Part shown: piece after piece, positions 1 through 7,138 of the stretch
How the letters are laid out: each line of letters begins with the position of its first letter
Numbering within the stretch: position 1 is the first letter of the stretch
Source of the DNA: Acholeplasmataceae bacterium
GTDB taxonomy: Bacteria; Bacillota_I; Bacilli_A; Acholeplasmatales; Acholeplasmataceae
DNA length: 22,476 nt
Assembly (NCBI GenBank): GCA_023230825.1
Contig: JALNWO010000015.1
Span: forward strand, 1 to 22,476
Direction: 5' to 3'
Notes under the pieces: generated by a model
Databases searched by the model: none
What the model was told of the DNA's origin: nothing
Seen by the model: the letters and a program-made list of their open reading frames with translations, nothing else
Translations under genes and position numbers: made by a program

Positions 1-2
1 AC

Positions 3-140
3 ATTTATTCTGAATTAAAAACAAATAACACGATTTTGGAAACACAGTTTAAAGAAGATGGCACCCATTTAAAAGCCATTCTTACAACTGAACAAGAACG
101 TTTATATCAACCTTATTTGGTGCATAAAAAAGGTGTGTAA
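3..140 (+). CDS. C-terminal end of a plus-strand gene, probably GTPase HflX (partial)
   Basis: An open frame runs in from the left edge and stops at TAA 138-140, leaving 45 codons. The visible tail (an E-T-Q-F-K-E-D-G-T-H-L-K stretch, then a short segment ending Q-P-Y-L-V) has the pattern of the small domain that closes HflX, a ribosome-associated GTPase: a strand, then a 'xEDGxxLxA' strand, then a helix with R-L-x-x-Y-L. None of the GTPase motifs lies in the window, so the name rests on this short tail only. A strong hairpin at 283-306 follows. It could equally be another protein with a similar closing domain. Confidence 0.45.
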   Translation: MYSELKTNNTILETQFKEDGTHLKAILTTEQERLYQPYLVHKKGV

Positions 141-282
141 AAACTTTTATCTTTATAAATAATAAGGTTTTCTTCTCATTTCCTTATACTCTACACTTCA
201 TGATCATTTGATATTCTTTTTCTAACAATTTTATTAATTATACAAGAATCACTTGTTGCGTTCATCGCTCTATAATGAAAAT

Positions 283-306
283 AACCGCTCTATTTTTAGA
301 GCGGTT
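283..306. terminator. Hairpin, probable bidirectional terminator
   Basis: AACCGCTCTA (283-292) pairs perfectly with TAGAGCGGTT (297-306) around a TTTT loop. It lies 142 nt after the plus-strand stop at 140 and 63 nt beyond the end of the minus-strand lipoprotein gene. The flanks are only moderately T-rich on each strand (CTCTTGTTT on plus, ATTTTCATT on minus). The position between converging genes suggests it serves both. Apart from this hairpin, I see nothing in the gap 141-369. Confidence 0.6.
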
Positions 307-369
307 CTCTTGTTTATAAACTTATGAATCTTCAGTTACACCATTGGCCAATCAACTAATCTTTAAAAT

Positions 370-1392
370 TTACTTTTCGTATGAATCGACATCAGTATTC
401 AAATAATGTTTAATCAAAAGAAGCGTATGGTAACTTGTCTTTTCTTTTGGTTGCTTGTCCCAAGCAAAAGCAGCGTCATAATCTTTCAGTTTCATAAGTA
501 GCCTTGTTTGGTACTCACTCTCATTTTCTTTTAAAAACACTAAATAGTAATTCCCAACTTCAAACAGGTTTGATGATGTTAAATCGGAGTCTATTTCGAT
601 TTGCTCTAAATCGTCTGAAAATTCATTTTTAACACCGATAAAACGCCCATCTACTGTTCCACCATATCTTGAGATTATGAGGTTCTGCTCACATTCACCT
701 TCTAATTGAGCGACACATGTTGCATTAAATGTTGTTTTGGGAGCGGTTCCATCTAAATAATAGCCTGCTATCGTTTCATTTAATCCCTCAATTTTAACAA
801 TTGAAGCAATACCATTATCAGCCATGATTGATTTGATTTGTAAATACTCTCGAAAACTTGCCATGTCATTTAGAAAAGATCTAATGATGCTTCTACTTTG
901 GCCATTTTTAGGCTGATCATCCCACGCATGTGAGGGATCATAGTCATTCAAACTAAAGAAACTCGCTGTTTCATAATCGTCTTGAGCGGGTTGAAGTATC
1001 AGTAAGTAGTAATTGCCAATTTCATATAAGTTCGATGACTTTAGCTTTGGATCAACCTCAATGAATTCAGGATAACCAATAAAATCATTTTTAACTCCGA
1101 TAAACTTGCCGTTAACCGTACCACCATACCGAGAAACAACAAGATTAGTTTCACATTCACCTTCTAAAGCTTTGATACATGTCGCATGATAAGTTGTCTT
1201 AGGCACAGCTCCCTCTAAATAATAGTCCGCAATTGTTTCCTTTAATGAATCAATTTTTACAATGAAGGCAACTGCTCCATCTATAAAAATCATCTCAGAT
1301 GAACCTCTGTGTAATCTATCTCCCTGAATTTTACATGCCGTGAAGATCATAAACATCATAACGAACACTATTAATAGTTTGATTTTTTTCAT
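370..1392 (-). CDS. Lipoprotein with two tandem copies of a surface domain
   Basis: 340 residues. The start has a lipoprotein signal: two lysines, a hydrophobic stretch (residues 5-17) and a lipobox F-T-A-C with Cys20 as the predicted lipid-carrying residue, so the protein should sit on the outer face of the membrane. The rest is two copies of one domain, residues about 40-175 and 194-332. Each copy has I-V-K-I near its start, a Cys pair (72/80 and 226/234), the block R-Y-G-G-T-V-x-G-x-F-I-G-V-K-N (88-102 and 242-256), G-N-Y-Y-L (126-130 and 280-284) and A-W-D-x-Q-P-K near the end. Function is unknown. The gene lies 21 nt downstream of the metalloprotease gene, which carries one diverged copy of the same domain. 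A clear Shine-Dalgarno (AGAAAGGAAAG) supports the ATG at 1390-1392. A role as a surface partner or inhibitor of the protease is only a guess. Confidence 0.75.
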   Translation of the reverse strand: MKKIKLLIVFVMMFMIFTACKIQGDRLHRGSSEMIFIDGAVAFIVKIDSLKETIADYYLEGAVPKTTYHATCIKALEGECETNLVVSRYGGTVNGKFIGVKNDFIGYPEFIEVDPKLKSSNLYEIGNYYLLILQPAQDDYETASFFSLNDYDPSHAWDDQPKNGQSRSIIRSFLNDMASFREYLQIKSIMADNGIASIVKIEGLNETIAGYYLDGTAPKTTFNATCVAQLEGECEQNLIISRYGGTVDGRFIGVKNEFSDDLEQIEIDSDLTSSNLFEVGNYYLVFLKENESEYQTRLLMKLKDYDAAFAWDKQPKEKTSYHTLLLIKHYLNTDVDSYEK

Positions 1393-1413
1393 TTTTTCAC
1401 TTTCCTTTCTAAA

Positions 1414-2805
1414 TTATTTATTTCTATGGTAATCAACATATATATCACACGGACCTAAATTTGATAATTTCCGTTTTCCAGATAACATTACATTTGCCAA
1501 GCTTTCACTTTCTGAAATCTTAGGATTCGCCATAGCGGACATATGATCAAGACCTATGGCATGACCTATTTCATGCATGATGGTTTTATATCTTTCCTCC
1601 AGAGACATATCTATAAAATAAGCTGTATTTAATTTTATTGTATTAGTAACAGTATTATAATATGCTAAAGCCGTTCCCCCATATTCTGTGTAGTCTGTTA
1701 TCAGTAAATCTTGACCCCATTCTACTTCAAAAAAATTGATACGGCTAACATTATTCCATTGTTCAAATGCATATTCGATCTCGGATGTATAGATAGAATT
1801 TGAACGCCAATCTATTTTTCCACCTCTAATTGAATCATACCAAAATTGTAAATCATTGGGATTGTTCTGACAATAACCTTTGTTGGTGTTCTCATTATAA
1901 ACAATGTGAAACGATCCGCTGTGATAATCAATATTTTGAATTTCCACGTACATTGTATCACCGAAAACATGAGTGTTAAAATTACCAAAATAAGCGGGTA
2001 TAACTTCTGAATAAGCTAAAGCTCCAACATGGTCTAAAACGCTAACTCTAAGTGATATAGATGAATAGTCAAAACCTAAATTAATCTCTCTGTAAGTTTC
2101 TGAATCTATTTTGTAGTAAACCACTTTTGTCGTTTCTAATCCCATAATTAATTCTGTGCCAGCAATTAATCGAATAGCTTTTTCCATGCTAGAACCATCA
2201 TTGACTGGTGGATTATTTCCTCCGCTACCCCCATCCCCACTGTCTATTACTATATCATCATAGATTATAAACCCATTTTCAATTAAATTCAGATAATAAA
2301 GATAATCAAAACTCTCATTATAATTTTGAAAACTGGTATCAAGATTAATCGCAAATTCAGTTGCCTTGATTTCTGTACATACCGTGTTTGTTTCTTCATT
2401 GTTAAACAAGAAAAATAAAAAATAATCGTCTATGTCGAAGAAAAGTTCGTTTGGTTTATACGTTTTTCCATCTACTGTATAGAGTACATTATTAAGAATC
2501 CCACCATAGGCTTCAATTTCGATAATTGATTTGTATAACGTTCCCTTAAGTTCCTCAATTATACTTACTTTAATTTTCGTTGTAGGGTAATCGTAAAAAC
2601 TATTAAATTCCGCGTCAAATACCTCAATTATCCGCCCAACAAAAATATAATCAGAAAAATACACTTTTTCAAATTTATTGTCACTCTGAAAATTTGTGTC
2701 AAAAACTATAACATGCTTTTCGCTAAAACCCCAAATTTCAATCTGCTTGATTGACAAGACATTAACTATTAAAATTAATAATACTAGTGATGTAATTTTT
2801 TTCAT
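1414..2805 (-). CDS. Secreted matrixin-like zinc metalloprotease
   Basis: 463 residues in four parts. Residues 1-28 are a signal peptide (M-K-K-I then a hydrophobic core). Residues about 51-180 are a domain like the two copies in the downstream lipoprotein (I-F-V-G near 54-57, Y-G-G-I 100-103, D-D-Y-F-L-F-F-L 126-133). A Gly/Asp/Pro-rich linker lies near 190-205, followed by a beta-rich region (about 205-305) resembling bacterial pre-peptidase C-terminal domains. The catalytic domain is C-terminal: HEIGHAIGLDH at 411-421 matches HExxHxxGxxH, the zinc site of metzincins, and a Met-turn candidate (N-V-M-L) follows at 438-441. The enzyme should be exported and cut proteins or peptides outside the cell. 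No cell-wall anchor or transmembrane tail is visible. The ATG at 2803-2805 has an AAGGGGGA Shine-Dalgarno. First gene of a two-gene operon. Confidence 0.82.
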   Translation of the reverse strand: MKKITSLVLLILIVNVLSIKQIEIWGFSEKHVIVFDTNFQSDNKFEKVYFSDYIFVGRIIEVFDAEFNSFYDYPTTKIKVSIIEELKGTLYKSIIEIEAYGGILNNVLYTVDGKTYKPNELFFDIDDYFLFFLFNNEETNTVCTEIKATEFAINLDTSFQNYNESFDYLYYLNLIENGFIIYDDIVIDSGDGGSGGNNPPVNDGSSMEKAIRLIAGTELIMGLETTKVVYYKIDSETYREINLGFDYSSISLRVSVLDHVGALAYSEVIPAYFGNFNTHVFGDTMYVEIQNIDYHSGSFHIVYNENTNKGYCQNNPNDLQFWYDSIRGGKIDWRSNSIYTSEIEYAFEQWNNVSRINFFEVEWGQDLLITDYTEYGGTALAYYNTVTNTIKLNTAYFIDMSLEERYKTIMHEIGHAIGLDHMSAMANPKISESESLANVMLSGKRKLSNLGPCDIYVDYHRNK

Positions 2806-2848
2806 ATTTCATTTTCCCCCTTAAAATTAGATTTTATGTAATAGTAAG

Positions 2849-2876
2849 CTTATATCTGATTAAAACACATAGCAAA
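2849..2876 (-). promoter_or_regulatory. Candidate promoter of the metalloprotease-lipoprotein operon
   Basis: On the minus strand TTTGCT (2871-2876) and TATAAG (2849-2854) are 16 nt apart. The predicted start is near 2842, giving a leader of about 37 nt. Both boxes are imperfect matches to the sigma-70/A consensus. Confidence 0.35.
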
Positions 2877-3097
2877 AAAATATTCTTAAAATAAACTTTC
2901 TTCCCTCCCTCTTTCATTCTTTTTTTGCTAATAAGCTAAAGTGCAACACTTTTCTTACATTGACTATATCATATTAAATTGATTAATAAAAGGACACATC
3001 TGTCACTTTTTACACATGTTTTCCATTTTTAAACAAATTTTTAAGATATTTTTAGGTTTCTAGATGTGGTAATCCCTTTTCAAAAGATCGTAAAGAT

Positions 3098-3122
3098 CGC
3101 CTTGAATTTAAGAGCGACCTTT
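3098..3122 (-). terminator. Probable dusB terminator
   Basis: Read on the minus strand, GGTCGCTCTT pairs with AAGGCGATC around AAATTC, with one G-U pair and one bulged T. The tail TTTACGATCTTTT is broken but U-rich. It lies about 20 nt after the dusB stop. Confidence 0.5.
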
Positions 3123-3141
3123 TTTGTCATTATAGCTGTGT

Positions 3142-4131
3142 TTATTTTATTACTGCTTTTCTGTTGGCAAAGAATGTTTTTATTTCTTCAACAAACATTT
3201 TTTTCCCTGTTGTTTGAGTTAATCTTCTACGCAATTGCGAAGCATGTGGAATTCCTCGCAAATACCACGGTCCATGACTTCTCATTTCTAAACAAGCAAT
3301 GTGTTCACCTTTGAATTTTATTAATGCATCAAAATGATCAAGCATCATTGCTTCAATTTCATCGTCTGAAGGTCTCTCCAAAATGACTCCATGCTCCAAA
3401 TAGTGATTAATTTCACGAAAAATCCACGGGTTTCCTAAAGCAGCACGACCTACCATAACGGCGTCACAGCCTGTATAATCTAACATTTTTTGAGCGGAAG
3501 GACCATCCACAACATCACCATTACCGATAACGGGAATAGAAACACTCTCCTTGACTGCTTTAATAATATCCCAGTCTGCTTGACCCATGTAACCTTGTTC
3601 CCTCGTGCGCGCGTGTATGGTTATTAAGGATGCGCCAGCAGCCTCAATTTTTTTAGCAACTTCAATTGCATTAATACTTTGTTTGTCCCAACCACTACGA
3701 ATTTTTACAGAGACTGGCTTTTTAACCTGTGATACCACTGCTTTAACAAGCTCGTATATTTTATCAGGACTTTTCATCAAAGATGCACCGGCTTGTGCCT
3801 TAAGGGCAACTTTAGGCACAGGACAGCCCATATTAATATCAATAATATCACAGTTACTATTGGCATCAACATATCGAGCTGCTTCTACCATTGTTTCAAT
3901 ATCTGAACCGAAAATTTGTTGAACCATCGGTTTCTCTAAGTCACTCATTTGTAATAAATGAGCTGTTTTTTCATTCTTAAAAAGAAGGCCTTTATCAGAG
4001 ACCATTTCTGCAAAAACTAGACCTGCACCTTGTTGGCGTGCAAGTAAACGAAAAGGACTATTTGAGACCCCAGCCATAGGGGCAAGAACAACCCGATTAT
4101 TAATTTCTAAATGTGCAACTTTAAAACCCAT
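3142..4131 (-). CDS. dusB: tRNA-dihydrouridine synthase DusB
   Basis: 329 residues, the normal length for this family. The enzyme uses FMN and NADPH to reduce specific uridines in the D-loop of tRNA to dihydrouridine. The TIM-barrel landmarks appear in order: A-P-M-A-G-V-S-N-S-P-F-R (17-28, FMN and substrate region), D-I-N-M-G-C-P (98-104) with Cys103 as the expected catalytic acid, K-I-R-S-G-W-D (about 143-149), I-H-A-R-T-R (172-177), I-G-N-G-D-V (202-207) and G-R-A-A-L-G-N-P-W-I-F (phosphate binding). The ATG at 4129-4131 has GGTGAT four nt upstream. It is divergent from hslO with an 81-nt gap. In Bacillus dusB sits close to lysS and hslO, so its presence in this block is expected. Confidence 0.95.
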   Translation of the reverse strand: MGFKVAHLEINNRVVLAPMAGVSNSPFRLLARQQGAGLVFAEMVSDKGLLFKNEKTAHLLQMSDLEKPMVQQIFGSDIETMVEAARYVDANSNCDIIDINMGCPVPKVALKAQAGASLMKSPDKIYELVKAVVSQVKKPVSVKIRSGWDKQSINAIEVAKKIEAAGASLITIHARTREQGYMGQADWDIIKAVKESVSIPVIGNGDVVDGPSAQKMLDYTGCDAVMVGRAALGNPWIFREINHYLEHGVILERPSDDEIEAMMLDHFDALIKFKGEHIACLEMRSHGPWYLRGIPHASQLRRRLTQTTGKKMFVEEIKTFFANRKAVIK

Positions 4132-4146
4132 AAAATCACCGATAAA

Positions 4147-4175
4147 ATTGTATCATAAGCTGTGCTTGGTTGCAA
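4147..4175 (-). promoter_or_regulatory. dusB promoter with extended -10
   Basis: Read on the minus strand: TTGCAA (4170-4175), 17 nt, then TACAAT (4147-4152) preceded by TGA, giving the TGn extended -10. The predicted transcript start is only about 10 nt before the ATG. Confidence 0.6.
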
Positions 4176-4178
4176 TTG

Positions 4179-4187
4179 TGTTACAAT
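4179..4187 (+). promoter_or_regulatory. hslO promoter, extended -10
   Basis: TGT followed by TACAAT (4182-4187) forms an extended -10. No good -35 is seen 16-18 nt upstream. The start would be near 4194, with the AAAGGTGAG ribosome site at 4198-4206. It lies just beyond the -35 of the divergent dusB promoter, so the two polymerase sites overlap. Confidence 0.5.
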
Positions 4188-4212
4188 AAATGAGAAAGAA
4201 AGGTGAGCCTTT

Positions 4213-5109
4213 ATGAAAGACTATGCTTTAATTGCCTATGCTTATAATCAAATGGTTAGAATCTATGTTTCAACAACTACAAATCTAGTTGAAGAAGCAC
4301 GTAAAATTCACCAAACATGGCCAACTGCCACTGCTGCTTTTGGACGTTTACTCACTGTTTCTGCCATGATGGGTTTGATGTATAAACCTGGAGAAAAAAT
4401 ATCTTTAAATGTAAAGGGTGATGGCCCGATTGGATCCATGCTTGTTGAGGCAAACCCCGCAGGTGAAGTCCGTGGAGAAATTATGCACCCAGATGTATAT
4501 ATCAAATATGAAAGCGGACCTAAAAAAGGACACCTAAATGTTGGGAAAGCGGTCGGTAAAGGGTTTTTACACGTGACTAAAGATTTAAACATGAAGACTT
4601 TTTTTACGTCATCTTCTGAAATTCAAACAGGCGAAATTGCTGATGATTTTACTTATTATTTTGCTGCAAGTGAACAAATTCCCTCTTCTGTAGGTCTAGG
4701 CGTTTTAGTCAATACCGATCAAACAGTCTTAGCATCAGGTGGCTATATTTTGCAACTCATGCCTGGTGCACCATCTGATTTAATTGACTCTTTAGAAAAG
4801 CTAATTAACAACTTTCCGCCAATCTCTACTCTCATCCAACAAGGAGAGACACCTGAACAAATTTTATCTCGTTTAGCAAATAATACTGAGCAAATTTTGG
4901 AGAAGAAACCTTTAAGCTACACTTGTAATTGCAGTAAAGAAGGATTTAAAAAAGCTTTAGCTGCACTTGATCCTAAAACGATGGATTTACTCATTTACGA
5001 AGATGAAGGTGCTGAAATTATTTGTCATTTTTGTCATAAAAAATACTTCTTTACGAAAGATGAATTGATAGAAATTAATCTAAATAATCAAACAAAAAAG
5101 GCAATTTAA
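4213..5109 (+). CDS. hslO: Hsp33 redox-regulated holdase chaperone
   Basis: 298 residues, the usual Hsp33 length. In the cytoplasm this chaperone is inactive while its four C-terminal cysteines hold zinc. Under oxidative stress disulfides form, zinc is lost and the protein binds unfolding clients. The cysteines are present as Cys238-x-Cys240 and Cys271-x-x-Cys274, the canonical CxC...CxxC pattern. The N-terminal substrate-binding domain includes G-D-G-P-I-G and V-G-K-A-V-G-K-G blocks typical of the family. The AAAGGTGAG site before ATG 4213 is strong. The stop codon lies in the loop of a terminator hairpin shared with maf, which converges on it. Confidence 0.96.
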   Translation: MKDYALIAYAYNQMVRIYVSTTTNLVEEARKIHQTWPTATAAFGRLLTVSAMMGLMYKPGEKISLNVKGDGPIGSMLVEANPAGEVRGEIMHPDVYIKYESGPKKGHLNVGKAVGKGFLHVTKDLNMKTFFTSSSEIQTGEIADDFTYYFAASEQIPSSVGLGVLVNTDQTVLASGGYILQLMPGAPSDLIDSLEKLINNFPPISTLIQQGETPEQILSRLANNTEQILEKKPLSYTCNCSKEGFKKALAALDPKTMDLLIYEDEGAEIICHFCHKKYFFTKDELIEINLNNQTKKAI

Positions 5110-5118
5110 TTGCCTTTT
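5096..5118. terminator. Bidirectional terminator shared by hslO and maf
   Basis: AAAAGGCAA (5096-5104) pairs with TTGCCTTTT (5110-5118) around TTTAA. The hslO stop TAA (5107-5109) is in the loop and the maf stop (TGA, complement of 5118-5120) begins at the last stem base. The A- and T-rich arms supply a U tract on either strand. Confidence 0.85.
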
Positions 5119-5669
5119 CATTTGAAATCTTTTAGTTTCTCTAACAACATTTTTAAGGGTAGTCCCATGATGGTGAAAAAGTCACCTTCATATGTTTCAA
5201 CAAGCTCGCCGCCTTGACCTTGAATCGCATAGGCGCCAGCTTTGTCAAATGGTTCTTTTGTGTCGATGTAAGCTTGTATTTGAAGTTGGCTTAAAGGTTT
5301 CATTTTAACAGCAGCTTCACAGTAAAAGGTTGATATTTTTTCACCTTTTATAATCGCAACTCCCGTATAAACCTCATGATATCGGCCAGATAACATTGTG
5401 AGCATTGCTTTAGCTTCATCTTCATCTTTCGGTTTTCCCAAGATTTTCCCTTCAAAAACAACGATTGTATCTGCACCAATAACAACATCATTTGGATGTA
5501 ACGTTGAAACCCCTTGGGCTTTTTGATAAGCCAGTTCCATCGTTATTTCTTCAGGATCTAAATTTTCATCATATGTTTCTTCAATTGGATTGACAATCAC
5601 TTTAAACTCTATTCCGGCGTCTTTTAACAGTTTCATCCTGCGTGGTGATTGACTCGCTAAAATAATCAT
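5118..5669 (-). CDS. maf: Maf-family nucleoside triphosphate pyrophosphatase
   Basis: 183 residues. Maf proteins hydrolyse non-canonical or excess nucleotides (commonly dTTP/UTP and modified forms) to the monophosphate and pyrophosphate, and in Bacillus Maf is linked to septum formation. Visible motifs are the N-terminal phosphate-binding A-S-Q-S-P-R-R (5-11), the catalytic Asp in G-A-D-T (65-68), L-G-K-P (77-80) and S-G-R-x-H-E-V-Y-T-G-V (94-104). The ATG at 5667-5669 is the only standard start in frame before the first motif, yet it has no Shine-Dalgarno at normal spacing. An AAGGGAG lies upstream, behind a perfect palindrome (5681-5698). The exact substrate cannot be read from sequence. 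Confidence 0.93.
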   Translation of the reverse strand: MIILASQSPRRMKLLKDAGIEFKVIVNPIEETYDENLDPEEITMELAYQKAQGVSTLHPNDVVIGADTIVVFEGKILGKPKDEDEAKAMLTMLSGRYHEVYTGVAIIKGEKISTFYCEAAVKMKPLSQLQIQAYIDTKEPFDKAGAYAIQGQGGELVETYEGDFFTIMGLPLKMLLEKLKDFK

Positions 5670-5680
5670 ATTTTTTTCGT

Positions 5681-5698
5681 CATTCTTTATAAAGAATG
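5681..5698. repeat. Perfect 18-nt palindrome in the maf leader
   Basis: CATTCTTTATAAAGAATG is its own reverse complement. As RNA it forms a 7-bp stem with a TATA loop. It lies between an AAGGGAG Shine-Dalgarno-like sequence (minus strand, 5704-5710) and the maf ATG. It could be a protein operator or a translation-control hairpin. Confidence 0.6.
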
Positions 5699-5732
5699 CC
5701 CATCTCCCTTATTTTCTAAATATTCAAAAGTT

Positions 5733-5741
5733 ATTATAACA
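5733..5741 (-). promoter_or_regulatory. maf promoter, extended -10
   Basis: The minus strand reads TGT-TATAAT, a perfect -10 with TGn extension. No good -35 is seen at the expected spacing. The transcript would carry a leader of about 55 nt containing the 5681-5698 palindrome. Confidence 0.55.
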
Positions 5742-5779
5742 TAGATTTCCAAAATCCTATCTTACTTCTTTCTGTTACA

Positions 5780-5788
5780 TGGTATAAT
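5780..5788 (+). promoter_or_regulatory. tilS promoter, extended -10
   Basis: TGG-TATAAT (TATAAT at 5783-5788) is a perfect extended -10, with a poor -35 (TCTTAC at 5760-5765). Start is predicted near 5795, just ahead of the GGAGGTGG ribosome site (5800-5807). It probably drives tilS-hpt-ftsH-rqcP. Confidence 0.6.
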
Positions 5789-5811
5789 AAACATATGATG
5801 GAGGTGGCAAG

Positions 5812-7095
5812 ATGCTGGATATCTTGGACTTGTTAAAAACGACATTAAAAATTCCTAAAAAATCAAAATTGATCCTCTCAATTAGTGGTGGGGCAGACTC
5901 AATGTTGCTTCTAGCCCTTCTAAAAAACGGACCCTACCCGATTGAAGTTGTCCACTTTAATCATATGAAACGGCGTGAATCAAAAAAAGAAGCTGAATTT
6001 GTGAAATCGTACTGTGATACTCACAAAATTCCGTATCATTATTACTTAGTCAAAGTCAGCAATGGCAATTTTCATCATCAAGCACATATTTTACGCAATC
6101 ATTATTTAAAACAAACGGCAAAGGTTGCAAAGGCAAAATATATTTTTACCGCACATCATTTAGATGATTTGCTTGAAAGTGTTTTAATCAAACTCACACG
6201 CGGCTCTAACCTGTTAGGTTATGCAGGTATGCAAATGATCCATGAAAGAAAAGGTATCCATTATGTAAAGCCTTTACTTTATACCTCCAAACAAGACATT
6301 CTTGATGAAGTCACAAAACGAAAAATTCCCTTTTACGAAGACGCTTCTAATCAAGAGGACACATACTTAAGAAACCGATATCGTCATACGATTATCCCTA
6401 TTATGAAACAAGAAAATGAAAATTTGTTAACACAAATCAAGACTTATCATCAACAATTATCAACAGCTTTTCAATATATCCGTAATCAAAGTCAAGCTTG
6501 GTTAGACGGCTCAAAACAAGTAAACATCCCTCGTTTTTTAACTTTAGGTCCTGCTCTTCAAGAGGACATCATCGCTTTTTTAATAGAAAATGAACACCTC
6601 AATTTATCATATGAAACAGTGATGACAGTGAAAAAAATGTTTTTATCTGATAAACCCAATCAACGAATTGATTTAGGTAAAAAGAAATTTTTTGTGAAAG
6701 CTTATGACACCGCTCAGATTCAAACTTTAACAGCACCAAAATCACATCGATTTGAAGTGAAAAACGGCATCAACAAGTTAACAAAAAACGCAATTTTCAC
6801 ATTATTAAATAATTCAGACAAGGCAAATGAAGAATTAGAAAAATTATGTTATAATAAACTAGCATTTCCGTTATGGTTACGCCACCGTTTAGAAGGAGAT
6901 AAATTGAACTTCTCATACGGTCGAAAAAAACTAAAAGATTTCTTGATTGATAAGAAAGTTCCTTTAAATGAGCGAGATCATCTTTGGATTTTAACGGATA
7001 ACAACAATCAAATCTTATGGGTTGAAGATCTTTATTTCAACCAAACCTTAGGAAATGATAACACATTTTATTTTTCATTCAAAAAAACAACTTAA
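5812..7095 (+). CDS. tilS: tRNA(Ile)-lysidine synthetase TilS
   Basis: 427 residues. TilS uses ATP and lysine to change C34 of the tRNA(Ile) with a CAU anticodon to lysidine, so that it reads AUA and is charged with isoleucine. The P-loop-like S-G-G-A-D-S motif at 25-30 marks the N-type ATP pyrophosphatase domain. H-x-N-H and A-H-H-L-D-D-L-L-E-S blocks follow, and a C-terminal substrate-binding region with a K-L-K-D-F-L-type segment (here K-K-L-K-D-F-L-I-D) completes the protein. The ATG at 5812 has an ideal GGAGGTGG site. First gene of a run tilS-hpt-ftsH-rqcP; the order tilS-hpt-ftsH is conserved in Bacilli. Confidence 0.95.
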   Translation: MLDILDLLKTTLKIPKKSKLILSISGGADSMLLLALLKNGPYPIEVVHFNHMKRRESKKEAEFVKSYCDTHKIPYHYYLVKVSNGNFHHQAHILRNHYLKQTAKVAKAKYIFTAHHLDDLLESVLIKLTRGSNLLGYAGMQMIHERKGIHYVKPLLYTSKQDILDEVTKRKIPFYEDASNQEDTYLRNRYRHTIIPIMKQENENLLTQIKTYHQQLSTAFQYIRNQSQAWLDGSKQVNIPRFLTLGPALQEDIIAFLIENEHLNLSYETVMTVKKMFLSDKPNQRIDLGKKKFFVKAYDTAQIQTLTAPKSHRFEVKNGINKLTKNAIFTLLNNSDKANEELEKLCYNKLAFPLWLRHRLEGDKLNFSYGRKKLKDFLIDKKVPLNERDHLWILTDNNNQILWVEDLYFNQTLGNDNTFYFSFKKTT

Positions 7096-7096
7096 G

Positions 7097-7127
7097 AAAG
7101 GAAAACATGTTCTTCCCTTAAGAACAT
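7097..7127 (+). promoter_or_regulatory. Ribosome-binding region of hpt with intervening hairpin
   Basis: AAAGGA (7097-7102) is a good Shine-Dalgarno but lies 36 nt before the hpt ATG (7139). Between them ATGTTCTT (7107-7114) and AAGAACAT (7120-7127) form a perfect 8-bp hairpin with a CCCTT loop. The first ATG after the site (7107) is out of frame and encodes only M-F-F-P before a TAA. Folding the hairpin would cut the effective spacing to about 15 nt. Confidence 0.5.
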
Positions 7128-7138
7128 CTCGACATACC

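Larger units (their letters stand above)
2806..3141. other. Intergenic region between the protease operon and dusB
   Basis: This 336-nt AT-rich gap holds the probable protease promoter (2849-2876) and the probable dusB terminator (3098-3122). The rest contains homopolymer-rich stretches and no ORF with a ribosome-binding site. A TTGACT at about 2970 on the plus strand has a weak TTAATA 17 nt further on, but no plus-strand gene follows it. I see no RNA gene here. Confidence 0.5.

Noticed and set aside
2970..3000. Plus-strand promoter TTGACT-17-TTAATA
   Set aside because: No plus-strand gene follows and the -10 is poor; likely chance in AT-rich DNA.
3066..3922. Open frames on the plus strand at 3066-3314 and 3605-3922
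   Set aside because: They lie antisense to dusB, have no ribosome-binding sites and encode no recognisable domain; dusB on the minus strand is unmistakable.
7055..7138. Longer hpt starting at ATG 7055
   Set aside because: It would overlap tilS by 41 nt and add 28 residues absent from the family; the N-terminus from 7139 aligns with known enzymes.
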